Both the position numbers and the translations under genes were made by a program. Shown here in pieces: positions 1 through 5,618 of a stretch of 9,073 bases of DNA. Source of the stretch: an uncultured bacterium. GTDB lineage: Bacteria; Patescibacteriota; Patescibacteriia; Patescibacteriales; UBA12465. Each line of letters begins with the position of its first letter. Position 1 is the first letter of the stretch. The stretch lies in assembly GCA_937983635.1 (NCBI GenBank), contig CALJZR010000019.1:1-9073 (forward strand), written 5' to 3'. Below the pieces are notes generated by a model. It was not told the DNA's origin and searched no databases. It saw nothing but the letters and a program-made list of their open reading frames with translations.

Positions 1-2
1 GG

Positions 3-74
3 GCGGGTTTACCGACTTCGCGTATTTTTAAAAGCGTTTCTGAGATTCCCGCGGCTCTGCAATATTTGTTTTAG
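3..74 (+). CDS. Probable 3' end of an unidentified gene (partial)
   Basis: Frame 3 stays open from the left edge to a TAG at 72-74. It gives 23 residues that begin AGLPTSRIF and end ALQYLF, a plausible soluble C-terminus. The other two plus frames read less well, and the minus strand here has only a weak GTG-started 16-codon ORF. A terminator with a T-tract in the plus direction follows 20 nt after the stop, as expected for a gene convergent with rnhB. I cannot assign a family from so few residues. Confidence 0.4.
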   Translation, partial: AGLPTSRIFKSVSEIPAALQYLF

Positions 75-93
75 CCACTTGTTGTCCTTTGTG

Positions 94-126
94 AAAAAAG
101 CATCCTCTGTCAGGGATGCTTTTTTT
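94..126. terminator. Bidirectional intrinsic terminator between convergent genes
   Basis: The sequence is an A-run, GCATCC, an 8-nt loop, GGATGC and a T-run, so each strand carries a GC stem followed by a U-tract. It can end rnhB transcription leftward and the gene ending at 74 rightward. The last rnhB codons and its TGA stop (110-112, in the loop) lie inside the hairpin. Confidence 0.85.
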
Positions 127-742
127 CTTTGCTTTTAAAGGGAGCGAAGCTGAGGCGATGAAGGGGGCAGGGGCCGAATTCTTTAATTTTTTCCAGGTGG
201 CGCTTAGTACCGTAGCCTTTATGGCGGGCAAATTCGTATTCCGGGTATTGTTTATCGGCTTCGGCCATCAGCCAATCACGGCTGACTTTGGCAATAATGG
301 AGGCGGCCGCAATTACAAAAACTTTAGCATCACCGTCTATGATGGCACTTTGGGCTTGTTTGATTCCCGGAACTTTTAGATTACCATCTACTAAAATATA
401 TTCCGGAGAGACATCTAGGCGATTAAGAGCTTGGCGCATGGCTAAAAAAGTGCCTTGCAGAATATTAATTTTATCAATCACTTTATTATTAACTACGCCA
501 ATTTCGACCGCTAGGGCTTTTTGGCGGATGACGCTGAAAAGCTGTTCTCGGCGTTTGGCGGTGAGTTTCTTGGAATCGGCGACTAATTCTAATTCCGAGC
601 TGTCAATTTTAAAGTCAGGGCCGATAACAACGCAAGCAGATACCACCGGACCGGCCAGAGGGCCGCGGCCGGCTTCATCAAGACCGCCGATTAATTTATA
701 ACCGAAAGAAAATATTTTTTGTTCTGTTGCTAGGTCGAGCAT
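110..742 (-). CDS. rnhB: Ribonuclease HII
   Basis: This enzyme cleaves the RNA strand of RNA:DNA hybrids and starts removal of single ribonucleotides misincorporated in DNA. It acts in the cytoplasm with a divalent metal. The protein has 210 residues, a normal length for the family. The N-terminal signature LDEAGRGPLAGPV (residues 21-33) carries catalytic D22 and E23 and the GRG motif that reads the ribonucleotide junction. D119 (in LVDGN) and D138 (in DGDAK) complete the acidic tetrad. AAASIIAKVSRD (145-156) and HKGYGTKRH (174-182) are further family hallmarks. The ATG at 742 lies only about 9 nt from a TGC-TATAAT extended -10, so the mRNA is probably leaderless. The gene is monocistronic and convergent with the gene at the left edge. 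Identity is near certain from the motifs. Confidence 0.97.
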   Translation of the reverse strand: MLDLATEQKIFSFGYKLIGGLDEAGRGPLAGPVVSACVVIGPDFKIDSSELELVADSKKLTAKRREQLFSVIRQKALAVEIGVVNNKVIDKINILQGTFLAMRQALNRLDVSPEYILVDGNLKVPGIKQAQSAIIDGDAKVFVIAAASIIAKVSRDWLMAEADKQYPEYEFARHKGYGTKRHLEKIKEFGPCPLHRLSFAPFKSKEKKHP

Positions 743-750
743 ATTTATTT

Positions 751-759
751 ATTATAGCA
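751..759 (-). promoter_or_regulatory. Extended -10 promoter of rnhB
   Basis: Read on the minus strand, this is TGC followed by a perfect TATAAT hexamer (756-751). The start codon is 8 nt beyond the hexamer, so transcription should begin at or within 1-2 nt of the ATG. No good -35 is seen at 17 bp, which is tolerated for extended -10 promoters. Confidence 0.65.
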
Positions 760-781
760 TTTTCTCCCATTTTCTTGGTTA

Positions 782-810
782 TTGACATAAAAATAAAATA
801 ATGATAATTT
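782..810 (+). promoter_or_regulatory. Candidate promoter of the secreted-protein gene
   Basis: A perfect TTGACA lies at 782-787. At 17 bp the -10 would be TAATTT (805-810), and at 15 bp GATAAT (803-808). The start site would fall near 817, giving a leader of roughly 38 nt. The -10 overlaps the first copy of a TGATAATTT direct repeat (802-810 and 815-823), which could hold an operator. Confidence 0.45.
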
Positions 811-854
811 GAATTGATAATTTTCGTTCATTTTTAACTTAAATTCAGATTAAC

Positions 855-1346
855 ATGAAAAAAGCAATTTTGATTCTTTCTTTCACGCTCGTATCTTTTT
901 TTGGGGTCGGGCAATCTTTTTCTTCACCTTTTCGTATTGATGAACAGGGCATTGTCTTGGCAAGGAAACTCGCCAACAGCATCACCAATACTGAGAAAAA
1001 ATTTCTGCTTTCTGGCGATGTCCTGACCGACGAGCCCGGTGTCTATCAAAAATTCTTTGTCTTTGTTCACAAAGGCAAGAGATTTTCTGTCTATTACCAG
1101 TGGCAGGCTGGCGAGCCTTCACTAATCAATGATGAGTTTTTATCCATTTACGTGCGGAAAGAGGGGACGGACGGACCCGATGACTTACAGGGTTACAAAG
1201 ACTATCATCTCAACGGTAGTTGGGATGAGCATCGTGTGGGCATCTATCATTATTGGGCTGAAAATGAGGAATCAAGTTATTTCGATAACGAGATTCAGAA
1301 AGAGTATTTGGCCACGCTCAAAGAGGCTTTATCTTACTTTAATTAG
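855..1346 (+). CDS. Secreted protein of unknown function
   Basis: I do not recognise this 163-residue protein. It starts with a clear Sec-type signal peptide: MKK, then a hydrophobic core at residues 4-18 (AILILSFTLVSFFGV), then a polar GQSFS region with likely cleavage around residues 20-24. There is no lipobox cysteine and no other membrane segment. The mature part is acidic and rich in aromatics (repeated Y, F and W), with an alternating pattern such as QKFFVFVHKGKRFSVYYQW (about 65-83) that suggests beta strands. The C-terminus (about 147-162) looks helical. It contains no cysteine, which rules out disulfide stabilisation. Codon use differs from the neighbours: only 3 of 15 leucines are TTA, with CTC and CTG common. 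The gene stands alone between a divergent rnhB and a terminator, which fits a laterally acquired gene. No Shine-Dalgarno precedes the ATG. Confidence 0.85.
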   Translation: MKKAILILSFTLVSFFGVGQSFSSPFRIDEQGIVLARKLANSITNTEKKFLLSGDVLTDEPGVYQKFFVFVHKGKRFSVYYQWQAGEPSLINDEFLSIYVRKEGTDGPDDLQGYKDYHLNGSWDEHRVGIYHYWAENEESSYFDNEIQKEYLATLKEALSYFN

Positions 1347-1350
1347 TACT

Positions 1351-1396
1351 CAAGCCCGCATCTTTATTTTAAAAGGATGCGGGCGCTTGTTTTTTT
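1351..1396 (+). terminator. Intrinsic terminator of the secreted-protein gene
   Basis: GCCCGCATC pairs with GATGCGGGC, and CAAG/CTTG can extend the stem past a 2-nt bulge. The loop is A/T-rich and seven T follow (1390-1396). The element begins 4 nt after the stop codon, so it isolates the secreted-protein gene from tRNA-Leu. Confidence 0.9.
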
Positions 1397-1460
1397 AAAG
1401 AAGATAGCTCTTCTTTACAAAGTATTTTGCCTGTGGCAATCTATAGGAAGAATTGATAAA

Positions 1461-1544
1461 GCCCGGATGGCGGAATTGGTAGACGCGCTAGCTTCAGGTG
1501 CTAGTCTTCGCAAGGGGGTGGGGGTTCGAGTCCCCCTTCGGGCA
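1461..1544 (+). tRNA. tRNA-Leu (anticodon CAG)
   Basis: The acceptor GCCCGGA pairs with TTCGGGC. The anticodon stem CTAGC/GCTAG closes the 7-nt loop TTCAGGT, giving CAG, which reads CUG. A long variable arm typical of class II tRNAs follows, then a GGGGG/CCCCC T-stem with loop TTCGAGT. The discriminator is A, as required for leucine. CCA is not encoded (CA follows directly), so a CCA-adding enzyme is needed. Upstream, TTTACA (1414-1419) with a poor hexamer CAATCT (1437-1442) at 17 bp is the best promoter I can find, and it is weak. A hairpin terminator follows 6 nt downstream. Confidence 0.96.
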
Positions 1545-1550
1545 CATTTA

Positions 1551-1577
1551 AAAACGCCTTCTTAATGGCGTTTTTTT
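1551..1577 (+). terminator. Intrinsic terminator after tRNA-Leu
   Basis: AAAACGCC pairs with GGCGTTTT across an 8-nt loop, and the T-run reaches 1577. The same T-run supplies part of the likely -35 of the following U32 gene, so the two units are packed end to end. Confidence 0.85.
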
Positions 1578-1603
1578 GTTTGCCTTTTTCCTTTAGGCAT
1601 AAT
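1576..1603 (+). promoter_or_regulatory. Promoter of the U32/RlhA gene
   Basis: TTGTTT (1576-1581) is followed at 16 bp by CATAAT (1598-1603). The predicted start near 1610 leaves a leader of about 5 nt before the ATG at 1615. The -35 sits inside the T-tract of the tRNA-Leu terminator. Confidence 0.5.
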
Positions 1604-1614
1604 AGAATAAAAAT

Positions 1615-3468
1615 ATGAAAACATTGCTTAAAAATAAAGCAATCCCCTTAGAACTTTTAGCACCAGCCCGTACTTTAGCTGCGGGTAAGTTGGCTATTGA
1701 TAATGGAGCTGATGCTGTTTATATCGGCTCTCCCCGTTTTGGCGCCCGCCAGGCGGCTGGTAATTCTTGGGAGGATGTCAGTGCCTTGGCCCGCTATGCC
1801 CATATTTTTGGCGCCAGGGTTTATTTGGTTTTAAATACTATCTTTTTTGATGAGGAAATAGGGGCGATGCAAGATGCTTTAGATAAGGCCGGGAACTCCG
1901 GTGTCGACGCTTTAATTATCCAAGACCCCGGAATCTTTAATCTCCGTTTGCCGGCTTTGCCTATCTTTATAAGCACCCAGGCGCATAATATTAATTGGGA
2001 ACAAGTTTTATTTTGGGAAAAAATTGGTTGCCAGCGGGTGATTTTGGGCAGGGAATTAAGTCTTAATGAAATTGGTGAGATTCGTCGTCATAGTCAGATA
2101 GAATTAGAGGGTTTTGTCCATGGAGCCTTGTGTGTCAGCTATAGCGGTCGTTGTTATTTAAGTCAACAGATGAGCGGGCGGAGCGCTAATCGCGGCGCTT
2201 GTACGCAAGCTTGCCGCCTACCTTATCGTTTATTAGATGCGGAGGGCCGGCTTTTAAGCGGTGCCGCCCGTCCTTGGTTATGCTTGAAAGATTTTAAGGC
2301 AGAAGATTATTTAGGAGAATTAATTGAGGCGGGGCTTACTTCCTTTAAAATTGAAGGGCGTCTGAAAGACGATACCTATGTTGCCAATGTCACCGCCGCT
2401 TATCGTCTCGCTCTGGACAAAATTATTGCTCAGAGCCATGGTTCTTATATCCGTGCTTCTTTTGGCAGAATTGATTTGTCCTATCAGCCGGATTTGAATA
2501 AGAGTTTTAACCGCGGCTATAGCGATTATTTTCTAAAGGCTCAGCGTCAGGATTGGTTGGCTCTTGCTCCTAATTCTTTAGGAGAAAAAATTGGTCAGAT
2601 TAGGGCGGTACAGTCGGGTAAATATCAAATTGAAGGCGCCACTGTTTTAAAGCCGGGAGATGGCTTAGTTTTTGCCAGAGATAAAGAGGTAATTGGCGGC
2701 GCCTATATTAATCAAGCTGGCCCTTGGTATAAATTCAATAAAGTTTTAGCTTTGCGAGTAGGTGATTTGGTTTTTCGTAATGAGAATCCTGAATTTGAAA
2801 AGCAAGCTCAAAAAGGGGCGCGGCGGCTGTTAGCTAGTGACTGGGCCTGTCATTTTTCTAAAAATAAACTTTCTTTGACTGTAAAGGCGGAAAATAGTGC
2901 TACAGCTGAACTGGATTTTTTCTATGGCAGCGTAGTGGCTAAAGATCAGGATTTAGCGGAGGCAAATTTAAAGAGACAGTTATTTAAACTTGGGGGCAGT
3001 TATTTCTACGGTCGTAATTTTTCGGTTTCTGGAGAAATCCCATTTTTAGCTCTTAGCCTAATCAACGAGTGGCGCCGGCAAGCGGTGGAAGTTTTAGAAA
3101 AAGATAGCCTCAGGGTTTATCAGATTTTACCTTTAAAACCGCTACACGATAGTCAGCAGCCCTATCCCGAGAAAGAGCTTGATTATAGTTATAATGTAGC
3201 CAATCAGCTGGCCCGGGATTTTTACCTCAGACACGGTGCTAAGGTCAAGGAAATGGCGCTAGAGTTAGGCGGAGATTTTAGCGGGCGCCCTCTAATGACC
3301 ACTAAGCATTGTTTGCGTTTTTCTTTGGGGGCTTGTCCGAAGCGGGGCCGGGTAAAGAAATTAGCTGAGCCTCTATATTTAGAAAATGAGGGTCGTCGCT
3401 ATCGCCTCGCTTTTGACTGCCAGCGCTGCGTGATGCAACTTTTTCTAGATGAAAGAAAGCTTGATTAA
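1615..3468 (+). CDS. rlhA: Peptidase U32-family protein, RlhA/YdcP type (23S rRNA C2501 hydroxylation)
   Basis: This is a 617-residue member of the so-called peptidase U32 family, whose characterised relatives hydroxylate RNA rather than cut protein. RlhA makes 5-hydroxycytidine at 23S rRNA position 2501, and TrhP acts on tRNA wobble uridine. The N-terminal half is a TIM-barrel-like domain starting ELLAPA (13-18), with GADAVYIG (31-38). The cluster-binding cysteines are C173, C180, C196 and C200 in the family spacing CX6CX15CX3C, with the hallmark SANRGAC (190-196). FKIEGRLK follows. The long C-terminal part matches the DUF3656-type extension that separates RlhA from the shorter TrhP, and ends with CX8C (566, 574) and CX2C (602, 605). 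The start is supported by a promoter 11 nt upstream, and no Shine-Dalgarno is present. The choice of RlhA over another U32 member rests on length and the C-terminal cysteines. Confidence 0.85.
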   Translation: MKTLLKNKAIPLELLAPARTLAAGKLAIDNGADAVYIGSPRFGARQAAGNSWEDVSALARYAHIFGARVYLVLNTIFFDEEIGAMQDALDKAGNSGVDALIIQDPGIFNLRLPALPIFISTQAHNINWEQVLFWEKIGCQRVILGRELSLNEIGEIRRHSQIELEGFVHGALCVSYSGRCYLSQQMSGRSANRGACTQACRLPYRLLDAEGRLLSGAARPWLCLKDFKAEDYLGELIEAGLTSFKIEGRLKDDTYVANVTAAYRLALDKIIAQSHGSYIRASFGRIDLSYQPDLNKSFNRGYSDYFLKAQRQDWLALAPNSLGEKIGQIRAVQSGKYQIEGATVLKPGDGLVFARDKEVIGGAYINQAGPWYKFNKVLALRVGDLVFRNENPEFEKQAQKGARRLLASDWACHFSKNKLSLTVKAENSATAELDFFYGSVVAKDQDLAEANLKRQLFKLGGSYFYGRNFSVSGEIPFLALSLINEWRRQAVEVLEKDSLRVYQILPLKPLHDSQQPYPEKELDYSYNVANQLARDFYLRHGAKVKEMALELGGDFSGRPLMTTKHCLRFSLGACPKRGRVKKLAEPLYLENEGRRYRLAFDCQRCVMQLFLDERKLD

Positions 3469-3489
3469 AGCCACAAGATGTGGTACAAA
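3461..3489 (+). promoter_or_regulatory. Candidate promoter of tRNA-Val and the downstream ORF
   Basis: TTGATT (3461-3466), within the last codons of the U32 gene, is followed at 17 bp by TACAAA (3484-3489), preceded by a TGG extension. The predicted start near 3496 is just 5' of the tRNA. The short palindrome CCACA-AGA-TGTGG (3471-3483) fills the spacer. No terminator separates the U32 gene from the tRNA, so read-through is also possible. Confidence 0.5.
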
Positions 3490-3499
3490 AAACATATCT

Positions 3500-3573
3500 G
3501 GTCGTTTAGCTCAGCTGGTTAGAGCGCTGCGTTCACATCGCAGAGGTCAGTGGTTCGAGTCCACTAACGACCA
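3500..3573 (+). tRNA. tRNA-Val (anticodon CAC)
   Basis: The acceptor GGTCGTT pairs with AACGACC. The D-stem is GCTC/GAGC. The anticodon stem CTGCG/CGCAG closes loop TTCACAT with anticodon CAC, reading GUG. The T-arm is AGTGG-TTCGAGT-CCACT. The length is 74 nt with discriminator A. The next bases are CCT, so a full CCA is not encoded. An ORF starts 5 nt after the mature 3' end. Confidence 0.97.
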
Positions 3574-3578
3574 CCTTT

Positions 3579-3938
3579 ATGAAAGATAATTTTGAAAGCC
3601 TTTCTTTGCCTTATAGCGAGCATGCTCGTAACTGGCAAAAGAGTGCTGAAGAAATTGCTAAATTTATTCTCGATCACCTGGTAGATCGTCCGGAGTTTCT
3701 TGATTTTATTCAAGGCTTAGAAATTTCTCCGGAAAAAGCTTGGCGCTGGCAGGAACGTTTAGAGGAGTTAATGTCAAAAGCCACTAAGCGTTTAGGCCAC
3801 CAGATAGAAAGTCGGGAATTATTTTTAGCTGCTCGACAAATAATTTTAGAGCAACACGAAGCCGGGGAGCTTTTCAGTCTGCCCGCTTATGAAAAGTTTT
3901 GCCAGCTATCACCGGATGAGTTCAATCTTAACATTTAA
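3579..3938 (+). CDS. Small helical protein of unknown function, linked to tRNA-Val
   Basis: This is a 119-residue acidic protein that I cannot assign to a family. It has no signal peptide or membrane segment. It reads as almost wholly alpha-helical, with amphipathic stretches around residues 15-35 (NWQKSAEEIAKFILDHLVD), 50-72 (SPEKAWRWQERLEELMSK) and 78-95 (SRELFLAARQIILEQHEAG), so a small helical bundle is likely. There is one cysteine near the C-terminus. The ATG begins 5 nt after the tRNA-Val discriminator, and the preceding bases resemble an anti-Shine-Dalgarno rather than a ribosome site. If RNase Z releases the tRNA from a common transcript, the mRNA is left with a 5-nt leader. Codon use (TTA-rich) matches the neighbours, so it looks native. 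A terminator follows 7 nt after the stop. Confidence 0.75.
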   Translation: MKDNFESLSLPYSEHARNWQKSAEEIAKFILDHLVDRPEFLDFIQGLEISPEKAWRWQERLEELMSKATKRLGHQIESRELFLAARQIILEQHEAGELFSLPAYEKFCQLSPDEFNLNI

Positions 3939-3945
3939 TTTTTAG

Positions 3946-3966
3946 CACTCCTCCAGGGGTGTTTTT
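3946..3966 (+). terminator. Intrinsic terminator of the tRNA-Val/small-protein unit
   Basis: CACTCC pairs with GGGGTG (one G-T pair) around loop TCCA, followed by five T (3962-3966). It is short but well placed just after the stop codon at 3938. Confidence 0.75.
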
Positions 3967-3971
3967 GCTAT

Positions 3972-3997
3972 AAAAAAAGGGGCACCGAAAATGCCCC
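3972..3997 (-). terminator. Minus-strand intrinsic terminator without an upstream gene
   Basis: On the minus strand, GGGGCA pairs with TGCCCC around loop TTTTCGG and is followed by seven T (plus-strand A at 3972-3978). In the plus direction no T-run follows directly, so the polarity is clearly leftward. It may also act as a second barrier behind the terminator at 3946. Confidence 0.7.
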
Positions 3998-4074
3998 CTT
4001 CGCCATTTTTAAGGAAAAAGCAGTAACCTTAGCAATGGTATGTATTTTAATATTTTTTATTTTAGGGAAAGAAC
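3972..4074 (-). ncRNA. Candidate small RNA, about 100 nt
   Basis: There is no protein gene on this strand, yet it has both ends of a transcription unit. A promoter-like pair lies at 4081-4109 and a strong intrinsic terminator at 3972-3997. Between them the RNA can fold into a two-step stem: CCATT (4003-4007) pairs with AATGG (4034-4038), and nested inside, AAGG (4011-4014) pairs with CCTT (4027-4030), with a 12-nt apical loop. The 5' third is A/U-rich and unstructured. The only ATG on this strand opens a 12-codon ORF running into the terminator, which I do not consider real. I see no match to 6S, SRP, tmRNA or RNase P RNA. The call is inference from signals only. Confidence 0.45.
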
Positions 4075-4080
4075 CATTTT

Positions 4081-4109
4081 ATATTACTATTTATATTTAA
4101 AATTGTCAA
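4081..4109 (-). promoter_or_regulatory. Candidate minus-strand promoter for the small RNA
   Basis: On the minus strand a perfect TTGACA (4109-4104) is followed after exactly 17 bp by TAATAT (4086-4081), which matches the -10 consensus at 4 of 6 positions. The surrounding DNA is very A/T-rich, so chance similarity of the -10 is possible. The predicted start is near 4074. Confidence 0.45.
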
Positions 4110-4154
4110 GAGGGTGAATTAAGTAGCTGGTTTAATAGATTTTTTAACAATATA

Positions 4155-4163
4155 TGCTAAAAT
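4155..4163 (+). promoter_or_regulatory. Extended -10 promoter of the 4183-8373 operon
   Basis: TGC-TAAAAT is almost the same as the TGC-TATAAT element of rnhB. Transcription would start near 4170, 13 nt before the ATG at 4183. No clear -35 is seen. The interval 4039-4150 is A/T-rich and holds no other signal on the plus strand. Confidence 0.55.
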
Positions 4164-4182
4164 GAAAGAGATTTGAAAATAT

Positions 4183-4785
4183 ATGGAAAAATCTAATCTT
4201 TGGCTCATCATCGGCTTAATTATCCTCGCCTGTGCTTTGCTTTTGCGGGCGGCGACGCCTCGTAATCGCTGGGTTTGCGTCGAAGGCGAATGGCGGGCTC
4301 AGGGAAAACCGAGTGCGCCGGCTCCGCAAAAAGCCTGTTTTAACCCCAATTCAGTTGAATCAGAAATTGAGGTCTTGTCATCTTTATTAAAACCACCTAC
4401 CGCCTCTTCGACTCCGACTAGTACCCCTGTTGCCAGTTCTGGTTCTAATAAATTTTTACCGGTAGCGGAAGTGGAGCTAATTTCCCCTCAGGCGGGTGAA
4501 TTATTAATTAGTCCTTATAAAGTTCAGGGTAGAGCGCGCGGTTCTTGGTTTTTTGAAGCGAGTTTGCCGGTGGTTTTAAAAGATACGGCTGGAAATATTT
4601 TAGTTGAGGCCTACGGACAGGCACAGAGCGATTGGATGACTAGCGACTGGGTGCCCTTTGAAGCGAATTTAGTTTTTAGCACCAGCACGGAAAAGATGGG
4701 GGAATTGATTATTAAGAAAGATAATCCTTCGGGTTTACCGGAAAATGAGGCCCAAGTAACTTATCCGGTACGCCTTCAACCTTAA
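4183..4785 (+). CDS. Membrane-anchored protein with a Gmad2 immunoglobulin-like domain
   Basis: This is a 200-residue protein displayed outside the membrane. One transmembrane helix (residues 6-22, LWLIIGLIILACALLLR) anchors it. Next is a small W/C element (RWVCVEGEWRAQGKPSAP, 29-46, with C32 and C52), a pattern that recurs in Parcubacteria envelope proteins. A Ser/Thr/Pro linker (about 71-88) follows, then a C-terminal Gmad2-like beta-sandwich (about 97-198). Family features in that domain are LISPQAGELLISPYKVQGRA, SWFFEASLPVVLKD and a terminal PVRL strand. Gmad2 is named from spore-germination GerM proteins but is common in CPR bacteria, which do not sporulate; there it probably binds envelope or cell-surface partners. 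It is the first gene of the operon and ends 4 nt before the next. A weak AAAGAG lies 12 nt upstream of the ATG. Confidence 0.8.
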   Translation: MEKSNLWLIIGLIILACALLLRAATPRNRWVCVEGEWRAQGKPSAPAPQKACFNPNSVESEIEVLSSLLKPPTASSTPTSTPVASSGSNKFLPVAEVELISPQAGELLISPYKVQGRARGSWFFEASLPVVLKDTAGNILVEAYGQAQSDWMTSDWVPFEANLVFSTSTEKMGELIIKKDNPSGLPENEAQVTYPVRLQP

Positions 4786-4789
4786 TTAT

Positions 4790-5614
4790 ATGGGAATTGA
4801 GTATTTATCCGGTATTCAACCGGGGATGAAAATTGATCTTAGCGCTTCTCGGCGGCCCGAACGTTCGCATTTGCGTCCGGAGTCATTTTTGCCGCTTATG
4901 AAGGAAAAATTGGCAGCTAAAGCGGAAAAATATAATCAGCTCTATTCTCAGAATTGGCTTAATTCCGACGGAAGCATTAATCTTCCTGAGCATCCAGATT
5001 GGGAGAAAGATGAAATTATAGCAGATGAACAGGAGAAACAGTGGGCAACAGAGAGCGGCAAGAGTCGAGAGCAATGGTTGCTTGATAAAGAAAAGAACCC
5101 GGCTTCTTTAACAGAGATGGCTTTGACCTTAAGTTTGCAGCGCCTCTTACCGGAGCGCTTCATGGTGGCCCGCTCTGCCCGCTATGATGATTATAATGGG
5201 GTTGATCAGTTGATTATCGACCGCGCGAATGGCTCAGTGGTTTGTGGTATTGATGAGGTTATTGATCGTGCTGGCAATACCGGGCCCAGTAAAAAAGAAG
5301 AAAAAATCCGCAGAAAAATGCTTAATGGCGGAGCCCAGGTAAAATATGGAGTTAAGGTTGAGGGTGAATCTTTGCAATTAGGAAATTTAAAGAATGTCCC
5401 TGCTTTTTATCTTTCTTTAAGTCCCTCAGAACTAGCGATACTTTGTCAGGATCTTAGTCAGGATGAAGCGACTCCAACTGAGCGCGAGCTTTTTTCCCGT
5501 TTACGCGCTTCTTTATTGCAGCAGATTAAGTCTTACGAATCTTTGCCCTTGGGCCGCAATCTTAAAGCCAATGTGGCCCTGTTTGCTCAATCTTTAGAGA
5601 CTTGGTCAGAATAA
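4790..5614 (+). CDS. Conserved hypothetical protein with nuclease-like motifs
   Basis: This is a 274-residue soluble protein without signal peptide or membrane helix. The central block YDDYNGVDQLII (132-143), then VVCGIDEV (150-157) and AQVKYGVKV (182-190), forms a strand-rich core with D139, D155, E156 and lysines 185 and 189. This layout recalls PD-(D/E)XK nucleases. A helix with E109 precedes it. The canonical D/E-x-K triad is not exact, so the enzymatic reading is only a suggestion. The N-terminal third is helical and charged; the C-terminal part (VPAFYLSLSPSEL onward, 203-274) is helical. I recall similar hypothetical proteins in Parcubacteria genomes but know no tested function. It sits 4 nt behind the Gmad2 gene and 4 nt before cysS, with no Shine-Dalgarno, so it is cotranscribed with both. 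Confidence 0.75.
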   Translation: MGIEYLSGIQPGMKIDLSASRRPERSHLRPESFLPLMKEKLAAKAEKYNQLYSQNWLNSDGSINLPEHPDWEKDEIIADEQEKQWATESGKSREQWLLDKEKNPASLTEMALTLSLQRLLPERFMVARSARYDDYNGVDQLIIDRANGSVVCGIDEVIDRAGNTGPSKKEEKIRRKMLNGGAQVKYGVKVEGESLQLGNLKNVPAFYLSLSPSELAILCQDLSQDEATPTERELFSRLRASLLQQIKSYESLPLGRNLKANVALFAQSLETWSE

Positions 5615-5618
5615 TTTT

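Noticed and set aside
28..701. Several ORFs of 67-137 codons on both strands in and around rnhB
   Set aside because: They overlap rnhB in other frames, show arginine/serine-rich shadow composition and have no initiation context.
1377..1565. A 62-codon plus-strand ORF across the tRNA-Leu region
   Set aside because: It begins in the terminator of the preceding gene, runs through the whole tRNA and ends in the next terminator. The tRNA explains the sequence fully.
1461..3573. Integration (att) site at one of the two tRNA genes
   Set aside because: No integrase gene and no repeated copy of either tRNA 3' end was seen in the window.
4035..4100. Plus-strand 21-codon ORF starting MVCILIFFIL, hydrophobic
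   Set aside because: It has no ribosome site or promoter of its own and is A/T-rich, so a hydrophobic short frame is expected by chance.
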